This document shows positions 1 through 6,353 of a DNA stretch of 12,018 bases, piece after piece (the stretch's first letter is position 1; each line of letters begins with the position of its first letter). The notes below the pieces were generated by a model. The model did no database searches, had not been told where the DNA came from, and saw nothing but the letters and a program-made list of their open reading frames with translations. The stretch lies in NCBI GenBank assembly GCA_946404585.1, contig CAMJEC010000028.1, forward strand, positions 1-12,018, in the 5' to 3' direction. Position numbers and translations under genes: made by a program. The DNA is from an uncultured Caryophanales bacterium (GTDB lineage Bacteria > Bacillota_I > Bacilli_A > RFN20 > CAG-826).

Positions 1-60
1 CCAGAAGTCTTAAGACCATGGATGGGCGGACTTGAAGTCTTAAAACCAATTAAAAAATAG
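1..60 (+). CDS. C-terminal end of an unidentified protein (partial)
   Basis: An open frame runs in from the left edge in frame 1 and ends at TAG 58-60. It gives 19 residues ending in GGLEVLKPIKK, with RPWMGG just before. A rho-independent terminator follows about 20 bases later, as expected for the end of a real gene or operon. Too little of the protein is visible to name a family, and no function is proposed. Confidence 0.5.
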   Translation, partial: PEVLRPWMGGLEVLKPIKK

Positions 61-80
61 TCAATATTGCTATATGAATT

Positions 81-103
81 AGGCGCTTCGGCGCCTTTTT
101 TAT
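81..103 (+). terminator. Rho-independent terminator with UUCG tetraloop
   Basis: The stem AGGCGC (81-86) pairs perfectly with GCGCCT (91-96) around a TTCG loop (87-90), and a run of T follows (96-101). It lies downstream of the partial gene ending at 60 and upstream of the zinc-ribbon gene, so it closes the preceding transcription unit. Confidence 0.9.
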
Positions 104-120
104 TTATCTATGGAAAAAGT

Positions 121-146
121 TTGACTATATCATTACAATTTATAAT
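121..146 (+). promoter_or_regulatory. Possible promoter of the zinc-ribbon membrane protein gene
   Basis: A consensus TATAAT lies at 141-146 and a TTGACT at 121-126. The spacer is only 14 bases, shorter than the usual 16-18, so the -35 assignment is doubtful. Initiation from this -10 would start near 153, at the edge of the TGGAGA ribosome site, giving a very short leader before the ATG at 166. The position after a terminator favours a promoter here. Confidence 0.4.
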
Positions 147-165
147 GTTTTTGGAGATTATTTTT

Positions 166-1602
166 ATGAAAAAATGCTTAAAATGTGGGGTCGAATATCA
201 AGATGATGATATCTTTTGCCCTGTTTGTGGTGAAAAGTTAACCGCAACAAATGTTTGCCAAAGATGTGGTAAGCCAGTTTCTCCTGAAGAGACATATTGC
301 CGTCATTGTGGCTTTAAGATTGAAAAAGAAATCAAATGTGAACAATGCGGGGCTGAAATTGAAGAAGGCGCTAAGTTCTGTCCTCAATGTGGTGCTAAAG
401 TAGAAAATCCAGTTATTACTGTTAAAAGCAGACAAGCTAAAAGCAAAACAAATTCCACTTCTGAAGTCACTATGAATCCTGTTTTAAATAAGGTATTCTT
501 CTATGTCTTTGGCGGAGTTTTATTATTGCTTATTTCATTAATGTTTATTGGCTGCTTTGGTGATATTGCAAGAGCTAATATTTCTGGTAGACCTTACATT
601 GTCCCAAACGGCGTTAATCAAGCACAAGGAATTTCATATTTCTTCTCAGGTGCTTTTGAAAGCATCAATCAAGCAAAGCAATATGATGATCAAAGACTTG
701 CAAATTTCTTAACTGTTCAATATGGCTTTGATTTAGTTTTATGGCTTTCTGCGATTGCTTTGTTTGCTGTTGGCATTATTTTAGGCACTATAAATTTAGC
801 GAAAGGCGCTAAAAATGAATATAAACTTAAAACAAAACCATTCGTATATGGTTTATTAGGTGGTTTACCATATCTATTCATCTTTGCATTAAAGAATAGA
901 TTAGTCCTTAATTATCACACTAGCGAATACTCTTCATATAGTAGCTATACATCGTCCTTTGCCATCGAAGAAGTCTTTGGCTGGGGAACACAAATGATTT
1001 TAGTTTGTGCCATCATCGGTGTTATTACTCTTGTTGCTTATAACATTCTAACTGCTGTATTCAACAAGAAAGATATTGTTAAACAATCTATTCGTGGTGG
1101 TGTAGCTGTTGCGTTAACTATCGCTTTATTAGTATCAATAGGTTATGTTGTATTTTTTAATACAAAAGATGGAGATACCGCTATTAATGGAATGATTTCA
1201 TCATATTACGTATATATTACTGAATTAGCAAATTGCTCCGCTAATAGTGAGACTCTACCTGGCTATGCAACATTATGCTTAATTAGTTATATTCTTGTCA
1301 TCTTTGGCTATGGATTTGTGCAAGCAGTTATTAATAACATTCTTAATGAACGAAAGAACTGTGCTCCAATCGTTGTTAACGGCGCCTGTGCAATCATACT
1401 ATTGATTGCTGGACACGCTTTTGGCGTTGAAGGTTTCAAAAAGACTGTTACTCAAGATTCATCAAGCACTACTACTAACTATACTTTCTTAGTAAGCGCG
1501 GGTTGTATTGTTATCACATTGTTTGTAATTACCGCTATTGTTGGTTATATGGTTTCTGACAAAATTGGTAAAAAGAAACAAGAACCACAAATTCAGCAAT
1601 AA
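166..1602 (+). CDS. Membrane protein with three tandem N-terminal zinc ribbons
   Basis: This protein of 478 residues has an unknown role. The frame is open from 67, but the start is placed at ATG 166 because TGGAGA (152-157) lies 8 bases upstream and the first zinc ribbon then begins at residue 4. Residues 1-76 contain three double-CxxC zinc ribbons: C4/C7-C18/C21, C31/C34-C45/C48 and C58/C61-C72/C75. Each has exactly ten residues between its CxxC pairs, and the repeat period is 27 residues. A polar linker (about 77-108) follows, then roughly eight hydrophobic segments, the first at about 110-130 and the second at about 189-211. There is no signal peptide, so the zinc ribbons are probably cytoplasmic. 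Zinc-ribbon/multi-TM proteins are common in Firmicutes and mostly uncharacterised. The gene appears monocistronic, with terminators on both sides. Zinc binding is strongly suggested; everything else is open. Confidence 0.9.
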   Translation: MKKCLKCGVEYQDDDIFCPVCGEKLTATNVCQRCGKPVSPEETYCRHCGFKIEKEIKCEQCGAEIEEGAKFCPQCGAKVENPVITVKSRQAKSKTNSTSEVTMNPVLNKVFFYVFGGVLLLLISLMFIGCFGDIARANISGRPYIVPNGVNQAQGISYFFSGAFESINQAKQYDDQRLANFLTVQYGFDLVLWLSAIALFAVGIILGTINLAKGAKNEYKLKTKPFVYGLLGGLPYLFIFALKNRLVLNYHTSEYSSYSSYTSSFAIEEVFGWGTQMILVCAIIGVITLVAYNILTAVFNKKDIVKQSIRGGVAVALTIALLVSIGYVVFFNTKDGDTAINGMISSYYVYITELANCSANSETLPGYATLCLISYILVIFGYGFVQAVINNILNERKNCAPIVVNGACAIILLIAGHAFGVEGFKKTVTQDSSSTTTNYTFLVSAGCIVITLFVITAIVGYMVSDKIGKKKQEPQIQQ

Positions 1603-1612
1603 ATAGATAAAT

Positions 1613-1640
1613 GGACACATTAATTTGTGTCCTTTTTATT
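1613..1640 (+). terminator. Rho-independent terminator of the zinc-ribbon gene
   Basis: The stem GGACACA (1613-1619) pairs with TGTGTCC (1626-1632) around a TTAATT loop, followed by TTTTTATT. It begins 11 bases after the stop codon at 1600-1602. Its T-tract overlaps the -35 area of the SRP RNA promoter. Confidence 0.9.
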
Positions 1641-1661
1641 ACCAGTAATAAGTGCTATAAT
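1633..1661 (+). promoter_or_regulatory. Extended -10 promoter for the SRP RNA
   Basis: TGCTATAAT at 1653-1661 is an extended -10 (TGn plus a consensus TATAAT). The -35 position with a 17-base spacer (1633-1638) is only a T-rich stretch inside the preceding terminator tail, so the promoter probably depends on the extended -10. A start about 7 bases downstream falls at 1668, exactly where the closing stem of the SRP RNA begins. Confidence 0.75.
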
Positions 1662-1667
1662 CATTTC

Positions 1668-1748
1668 GCCATCGCGATGAATATTTGCGAACCAGGTCAG
1701 GACAGGAATGTAGCAGCCTTAAGTATTATGTTCATGTGCGGTGGTTTA
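1668..1748 (+). ncRNA. ffs: Signal recognition particle RNA, small bacterial type
   Basis: This is the RNA scaffold of the signal recognition particle; it binds Ffh and directs ribosomes making membrane proteins to the membrane. The conserved domain IV is clear: AGGTCAG (1694-1700), a short ACA/TGT stem (1702-1704 with 1709-1711) capped by a GGAA tetraloop (1705-1708), then AGCAGCCT (1712-1719), the usual asymmetric-loop arrangement. The outer stem 1668-1675 (GCCATCGC) pairs with 1738-1745 (GCGGTGGT) allowing G-U pairs, and ATGAA (1677-1681) pairs with TTCAT (1731-1735). The length of about 80 bases fits the small 4.5S-like form without an Alu domain. The 5' end is set by the promoter and outer stem; the 3' end is approximate. 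A frame that stays open across this region is not coding. Confidence 0.93.
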
Positions 1749-1754
1749 TTAGTT

Positions 1755-2207
1755 ATGGATAGAGATATTGAATTCATGAAAGAGGCTTTAAAAGAAGCCG
1801 AGCTAGCTAGTTTAGAAGATGAGGTACCAATTGGTTGTGTCATTGTTAAAGATGATCAAATCATTGCAAGAAGTCATAACCAAAGAGATAAATCTCATAA
1901 TCCTTTAGGTCACGCTGAAACATTAGCGATTAAAAAGGCTAGTGAAGTAATAAATGACTGGCAGTTAGTGGATTGCTCGTTATATGTGACAATAGAGCCA
2001 TGTATTATGTGTTCAGGAGCAATTATTCAATCTCGTATCAAAAGAGTGGTATATGGCGCTCCTGATATTAAAGGTGGAGCATTTGGCTCATCAATTAATA
2101 TCCTAGAAGCTAGTAATATCAATCATCGTCCAGAAGTAGTTAAAGGTGTTCTTGAAAAAGAGTGCGCGGATATCATCAAAAACTATTTCAAAAGTAAAAG
2201 AAAGTAA
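1755..2207 (+). CDS. tadA: tRNA-specific adenosine-34 deaminase TadA
   Basis: TadA converts adenosine 34 to inosine in the tRNA-Arg(ACG) anticodon in the cytoplasm. The 150-residue length is typical. The zinc and catalytic motifs of the cytidine deaminase superfamily are present: H53-A-E55 (zinc ligand His and proton-shuttle Glu) and P82-C83-I-M-C86 (two zinc Cys). EVPIG (23-27) and the late NHRPEVV segment also match the family. ATG 1755 is chosen although the frame is open upstream: it gives the normal N-terminus (an FMKEAL helix at residues 7-12), while the upstream extension reads through the SRP RNA. No good Shine-Dalgarno is visible; the bases before the start belong to the SRP RNA 3' stem. 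It may be co-transcribed with that RNA. In Bacillus subtilis tadA also neighbours the SRP RNA gene, but there, from memory, the RNA is downstream. Confidence 0.95.
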   Translation: MDRDIEFMKEALKEAELASLEDEVPIGCVIVKDDQIIARSHNQRDKSHNPLGHAETLAIKKASEVINDWQLVDCSLYVTIEPCIMCSGAIIQSRIKRVVYGAPDIKGGAFGSSINILEASNINHRPEVVKGVLEKECADIIKNYFKSKRK

Positions 2208-2220
2208 CACCTTATAAAAT

Positions 2221-2250
2221 AAACTTGGAAAATAAGTCCAAGTTTTTTTA
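2221..2250 (+). terminator. Rho-independent terminator after tadA
   Basis: AAACTTGGA (2221-2229) pairs perfectly with TCCAAGTTT (2237-2245) around a 7-base loop, followed by a T-run to 2249. It starts 13 bases after the tadA stop and should end the SRP RNA-tadA unit, so the next gene probably has its own promoter. Confidence 0.9.
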
Positions 2251-2254
2251 TTAT
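2225..2254 (+). promoter_or_regulatory. Possible promoter of the five-gene operon, embedded in the terminator
   Basis: TTGGAA (2225-2230), an 18-base spacer and TATTAT (2249-2254) form a plausible sigma-A type promoter overlapping the terminator stem and T-tract. TATGTA at 2252-2257 is an alternative -10. Either would start RNA only a few bases before the ATG at 2267. The assignment rests on spacing and weak consensus only. Confidence 0.3.
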
Positions 2255-2266
2255 GTATGTAGACGT

Positions 2267-3721
2267 ATGAGTAATAAAATAAATAATCCATTCGCTTTTA
2301 TTAAACTTTCACAAGCCACGACAGTTTGCTTTGATAAAGAAAACGCTCTTTGTGATGGCGAATTAATCATCAAACAATTAGTAATCTTAGATGAAAAGAA
2401 CAATGAATCAGAAATATCACAAATCATTTCTAATGTTTTAAACGCAGTTGATGAAAGAAATCCTTTATGGAACGCACTTAAGAAACAATATGATTTCGCC
2501 CAAAGTGCGGAAGTAAAGAAAGTCCATTCATTTGATTATGAAACCCGTTCAATGGGCGCAACTTTCAAAAGTGGAAAGACTTATATTATTGGTTTAATCG
2601 ATAACATCTCCATTAAAAATAAAGAATCTATTTTTAAAAGATGTGAAGAATATATTAAACAAGGACAAGATGTTTATGTTCTTGCTCAAAGCTTTGTTGA
2701 ATATTTAAATGATTTAGAAGCAGTAGCGTTAATCATCACTAAAGAACATGTTAGAGAAACAATGAAATCAGCGATTGAATGGTTAAATGAACGTAAAGTT
2801 AATATCAAAGTTCTTTCTCGTGATAGCCTTCTTAAAGCTTCTAATATTGCTTATGACGCTGGAGTTAAGAACGTTAATAGACAAGTATCTTTTGAAAATG
2901 TGGTTATTGGAGAAGTTGAAGGAAACGTTGATAAATATGTTGTCTTCGCTGATGCTTGTAGAGAAGAAAAAGATGCAATTATTGAAGCATTAAAAAATAA
3001 AGGTGAAAAAGTTATTTATATTAACGAAGACTTTGATGATTTTTCAAAATCACTAAAAGAAAGTAATAGACTTAATAATAATTTACATAGAGCAGGTCTA
3101 TTCCTAATTACTAAAGCCATCCTAGCGGTATTCCTAACCATAATGTTATTAATTGGCTACAACACTAAAGCATTTGATAATCCTTTTGGCTTATATCGTT
3201 ATTTTGTGATGGACGCTCTTATTGACGTAGTAGTGGTTATCTTACTAATGATTGATAAAGGCCGTAATGAAGTTAAAGGTAAATTCTTATTTAATATCTT
3301 AAAGATATCCTTACCAGGAGCGTTCATGATGTTTATTGCCGCTTTAACAATATTCATCCTCTATACAATGCAATGTAATGATACTGTTAGTTTTGGTATC
3401 TATGATGTTAATACTGCGATAGCAATGAGCATGATTGCTTTTACTGCTTTAAGCATTCCTGTTTTATATAAGATTTGCCATCCTCTTAATAGATATCGTA
3501 GAGTCATAGTCATCGTAGTAGCGTTTATCGCTATTATTTGCCTAGTGACTTCTGCTATTATTTCTTACACATCTCATAAAGCTGATCTTTTATTTGGTGT
3601 GCCATTTATGGAAATGAATGGACCAACATATTTAATAACCACAATTATTGTGATTGTGTTAATCGGTTTATATAGCGCTTTATATCAAATTTTTGGAAAG
3701 GGAGAACAATATGAAGATTAA
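2267..3721 (+). CDS. Degenerate C-terminal half of a P-type cation ATPase (pseudo-ATPase)
   Basis: The 484 residues align by eye with the second half of a P-type ATPase, from just before the phosphorylation site to the C-terminus. The motifs occur in family order but are altered. DKTGTLT is DKENALC (23-29), keeping the Asp. The nucleotide-domain region 87-100 is followed by IGLID (109-112 region) where KGAPE is expected. The SGD motif is SRD (184-186). The hinge TGDGVND is INEDFDD (252-258), keeping the last Asp. VFADACREEKDAIIEALK (226-243) matches the usual VFARVSPEQK segment. Six hydrophobic segments follow (about 279-298, 312-328, 349-367, 382-401, 411-432, 454-475), equal in number to TM5-TM10. 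The actuator domain and TM1-TM4 are absent, and the frame upstream contains only the terminator. ATG 2267 is the first sensible start but has no Shine-Dalgarno. The long intact frame argues for a maintained protein with a non-transport role; activity as a pump is unlikely. Confidence 0.8.
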   Translation: MSNKINNPFAFIKLSQATTVCFDKENALCDGELIIKQLVILDEKNNESEISQIISNVLNAVDERNPLWNALKKQYDFAQSAEVKKVHSFDYETRSMGATFKSGKTYIIGLIDNISIKNKESIFKRCEEYIKQGQDVYVLAQSFVEYLNDLEAVALIITKEHVRETMKSAIEWLNERKVNIKVLSRDSLLKASNIAYDAGVKNVNRQVSFENVVIGEVEGNVDKYVVFADACREEKDAIIEALKNKGEKVIYINEDFDDFSKSLKESNRLNNNLHRAGLFLITKAILAVFLTIMLLIGYNTKAFDNPFGLYRYFVMDALIDVVVVILLMIDKGRNEVKGKFLFNILKISLPGAFMMFIAALTIFILYTMQCNDTVSFGIYDVNTAIAMSMIAFTALSIPVLYKICHPLNRYRRVIVIVVAFIAIICLVTSAIISYTSHKADLLFGVPFMEMNGPTYLITTIIVIVLIGLYSALYQIFGKGEQYED

Positions 3722-4610
3722 TCCAGAAGTATTAGAAGCATTAAAAAATAATAAGCCAGTCGTGGCATTAGAAAGCACAATTATTAGCCACGGTATGCCT
3801 TATCCTAAGAATGTTGAGACCGCTTTAAAGGTTGAAGAAGTCATTAGAGCTCATGGTGTAGTACCTGCTACTATTGGCATTATCGATGGTGAACCTATCG
3901 TTGGTATGACACCTGAAGAAATTGAACAATTTGGTAAGAATAAGAATATTGGTAAAGCAAGTAGAAGAGACTTACCAGTGGTATACGCTAAAAAGTTATG
4001 GGCGGCCACAACAGTATCCTCGTCAATGATTCTTGCTAACCAAGCTGGTATTGAAGTATTTGTTACTGGCGGTATTGGTGGTGTTCATAGAGGTGCTGAA
4101 GATTCCATGGATATCTCCGCTGACTTACAAGAATTATCTAAAACTAATGTTACTGTCGTTTGTGCGGGCGCTAAAGCAATCTTAGATTTACCACGTACTT
4201 TAGAATATTTAGAAACAATGGGTGTTCCAGTATTAGGCTATCAAACAAAAGAATTACCAGCCTTCTATAGTAGACACTCTGGTTTAAACGTTGATTATGA
4301 AATAAAAGATCCTAAAGAAGCCGCCTCTATCATTTTTGAAAAGAGGAAAAATAATCTTCAAGGTGGTATATTAATCACAAATCCAATTCCTCAAGAATTC
4401 GCGATGGATGATAATATAATAAATAACGCTATTGAAAAAGCGTTAAAGATGGCCGATGAACAAGGTGTCAAAGGCAAAGAAATTACACCATTCTTATTAA
4501 AAACAGTCGTGGAATTAACGGGTGGAGAATCATTAGAAAGTAATATCCACTTAATCCTTAATAACGCTGCTGTTGGTGCAGAGATAGCTAAAGAGGTTGC
4601 TAAGAAGTAG
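3711..4610 (+). CDS. psuG: Pseudouridine-5'-phosphate glycosidase
   Basis: PsuG cleaves the C-C glycosidic bond of pseudouridine 5'-phosphate to give ribose 5-phosphate and uracil, the second step of pseudouridine salvage after the kinase PsuK. The 299 residues are close to the E. coli enzyme (about 312). Family blocks are clear: VVALESTIISHGMPYP (17-32), GIIDGEPIVG (57-66), TVSSSM (101-106), TGGIGGVHRG (119-128), DISADL (134-139) and GAKAILDLPRTLEYLE (153-168). E21, K82, D138 and K155 occupy the positions I recall as catalytic or Schiff-base residues (E31, K93, D149, K166 in E. coli). The start at ATG 3711 follows AGGGAG (3699-3704) by 6 bases and overlaps the upstream gene by 11 bases, suggesting translational coupling. 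No psuK is visible in the window. The first six codons of the longer open frame (from TTG 3693) contain the ribosome site, so they are not coding. Confidence 0.96.
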   Translation: MKINPEVLEALKNNKPVVALESTIISHGMPYPKNVETALKVEEVIRAHGVVPATIGIIDGEPIVGMTPEEIEQFGKNKNIGKASRRDLPVVYAKKLWAATTVSSSMILANQAGIEVFVTGGIGGVHRGAEDSMDISADLQELSKTNVTVVCAGAKAILDLPRTLEYLETMGVPVLGYQTKELPAFYSRHSGLNVDYEIKDPKEAASIIFEKRKNNLQGGILITNPIPQEFAMDDNIINNAIEKALKMADEQGVKGKEITPFLLKTVVELTGGESLESNIHLILNNAAVGAEIAKEVAKK

Positions 4611-5176
4611 TGAAAACCGAACATCGTTTTGCAGAAGCATTAAAAAACATGATGTCAGAAATGCCACTTGAAGAAATATCTGTGGCGGCTTTAACACGCC
4701 GTTGTAGAGTCAATAGGCAGACTTTTTACTATCACTTCCATGATATTTATGACTTACTTGCATTAGTGTTCCTTAATGAAACTATTCCAGGCATTGACAC
4801 TGTTAACCATTCTGAAGAAATGGCGACCGCGATATTTGATTATTATTTAAAGAATGAAAGATTCATTGATGAAACACTTAACTCCGCAGGTAAAGATCTA
4901 TTTGTCGAATTTATTTATAATACCTGCTATAAATGCTTCACTAAGTTCATTAATAATATCGCTGAAAGTAAAAGAATAAACGCTAACGAAAAGAAGAATA
5001 TTGTTCGCTTTAGAGCGTTTGCCTATTCAAACAGTATTGTTTATTACTTATCAACACATAAGAGTAAAACATTAAGTGGCTTATTAGCCTGCTTCTGTTT
5101 TGAAAACGATGAAAATATGAGAAAAGAAATATTAGATTTACTAGATTATAGATGGAGGACTAATAGACATGATTGA
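4610..5176 (+). CDS. TetR/AcrR-type transcriptional regulator
   Basis: The 188-residue protein has an N-terminal TetR-type helix-turn-helix. Residues 6-50 contain the helix FAEALKNMM, the PLEEISV turn and the recognition segment VNRQTFYYHFHDIYDLL (34-50), which is the family signature. The C-terminal region (about 70-185) is helical, Phe/Tyr/Cys-rich and unlike well-known ligand domains; it recalls the DhaS-like group of TetR proteins in Firmicutes. Its GTG start shares one base with the psuG stop (TAGTG at 4608-4612), and only a weak AAGAGG (4591-4596) lies upstream, so translation is probably coupled to psuG. Its 3' end overlaps the alcohol dehydrogenase gene by 8 bases. Likely targets are its own operon or the adjacent dehydrogenase; the ligand cannot be told from the sequence. 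Confidence 0.88.
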   Translation: MKTEHRFAEALKNMMSEMPLEEISVAALTRRCRVNRQTFYYHFHDIYDLLALVFLNETIPGIDTVNHSEEMATAIFDYYLKNERFIDETLNSAGKDLFVEFIYNTCYKCFTKFINNIAESKRINANEKKNIVRFRAFAYSNSIVYYLSTHKSKTLSGLLACFCFENDENMRKEILDLLDYRWRTNRHD

Positions 5177-6341
5177 TTTTGATTTTGTCAGTCCCACGAA
5201 GATTTACTTTGGTAACAACAAAGAAGAATTGATTGGGCAAATCTGCTCACAAGGTGGATATAAAAGAGTTTATATCGTTATTGGTCAAGGTTCTGTTAAA
5301 AGAAACGGTCTTTTAAGTAGAGTCACTGAATCACTTGATAAAGAAGGCATCAAATACCAAATCTTAGAAGGTGTCAGACCCAATCCAACGATTGATTTAT
5401 GCCATAAGGGCATTGAAGAAGCCCGTATTTTTGCCCCTAACTTAATACTCGCTATCGGTGGTGGATCAGTTATTGATACCGCGAAAAATATTGCGGTTGG
5501 TTATTTCTATTCTGGTAATTCTTTTGATTTCAATTTACATATCGCTAAACCAAAGAAAGCCTTACCAATTGGTGTGATTTTAACTATCGCTGCTTCTGGT
5601 AGTGAAGCATCTAATTCTTGCGTTATCCAAGATGATGAAAAACAAATCAAGATGGGCTTTAATGATGATATTGTTAGACCAGCATTTGCGATTGAAAATC
5701 CAAAACTCACATATAGTGTTTCTAGAGTACAAACAGCGTATGGCATCGTTGATATCATGATGCATACTTTAGAAAGATATTTCCATAAATCCAGTGATAA
5801 TGAACCAGCGGATGGATTTGCTGAAGCTTTATTAAGAAGTGTTATTAAAGCCGCGAAAGTAGTGCATAATAATCCTACTGATTATGACGCAAGAGCGGTC
5901 TTAATGCTCATGTCATCTTTATCGCATAATGGTTTAACCAGTATTGGTAAGAAGATGTTACTATTTGTCCACCAAATAGAACACGCTGTTTCTGGTGTCT
6001 ATCCAGAAGTTGCTCACGCTGCTGGTTTATCGGTCTTATTCCCAGCTTGGGCTAAATATTATGTTAATTACGATGTTGATAAATTTAATAAACTAGCCAT
6101 GAATGTCTTTGATTTACATAAAAAAGACAAAATGGAAAACGCTAAAGCGGGCATTAAAGAAATCGAAAAGTTATTCAAATCTTTAGATATGCCTTTAACA
6201 TTTAAAGAATTAGGTATTAAAAATGTTGATATTAAGCGTATAGTTAACATTGTGACGAATAATGGCACTAGAGTAATTGAACATCCTAAAAAGAATATGG
6301 ATTCTGAAGTGGTGCAAACAATTATTGAAAGCTGCCTATAG
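5169..6341 (+). CDS. Iron-containing alcohol dehydrogenase (YqhD/butanol dehydrogenase-like)
   Basis: This is a cytoplasmic group III NAD(P)-dependent alcohol dehydrogenase that interconverts aldehydes or ketones and alcohols. The 390-residue length is typical. The N-terminal domain has the dinucleotide-binding GGGSVIDTAK (97-106) with PNP at 71-73. The helical C-terminal domain carries the metal site: D195 and H199 in GIVDIMMHTLE (192-202), H268 in FVHQIEH (266-272) and H283 in VAHAAG (281-286). H272 matches the extra conserved His of the family. All expected ligands are present, so the enzyme should be active. GGAGGA (5154-5159) sits 9 bases before ATG 5169, and the start overlaps the regulator's stop by 8 bases. 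Overall look (SFDFNL, HQIEHAVSG) is nearest butanol dehydrogenase/YqhD enzymes, which favour NADPH and broad aldehydes. The substrate is not determined. Confidence 0.95.
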   Translation: MIDFDFVSPTKIYFGNNKEELIGQICSQGGYKRVYIVIGQGSVKRNGLLSRVTESLDKEGIKYQILEGVRPNPTIDLCHKGIEEARIFAPNLILAIGGGSVIDTAKNIAVGYFYSGNSFDFNLHIAKPKKALPIGVILTIAASGSEASNSCVIQDDEKQIKMGFNDDIVRPAFAIENPKLTYSVSRVQTAYGIVDIMMHTLERYFHKSSDNEPADGFAEALLRSVIKAAKVVHNNPTDYDARAVLMLMSSLSHNGLTSIGKKMLLFVHQIEHAVSGVYPEVAHAAGLSVLFPAWAKYYVNYDVDKFNKLAMNVFDLHKKDKMENAKAGIKEIEKLFKSLDMPLTFKELGIKNVDIKRIVNIVTNNGTRVIEHPKKNMDSEVVQTIIESCL

Positions 6342-6353
6342 GAGGAAATCTTC

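Noticed and set aside
67..165. 33-codon extension of the zinc-ribbon protein
   Set aside because: It reads through the terminator hairpin at 81-103 and the promoter/ribosome-site region; ATG 166 has a proper ribosome site.
1611..1754. N-terminal 48-codon extension of tadA
   Set aside because: It runs through a terminator, a promoter and the SRP RNA, and known TadA proteins begin at the position of ATG 1755.
2787..2993. 68-codon plus-strand frame inside the pseudo-ATPase gene
   Set aside because: It is an out-of-frame shadow; the ATPase frame continues through it with recognisable family segments.
4608..4612. Possible frameshift fusion of psuG and the TetR gene
   Set aside because: TAGTG is an ordinary stop/start overlap; both proteins have complete family-length sequences.
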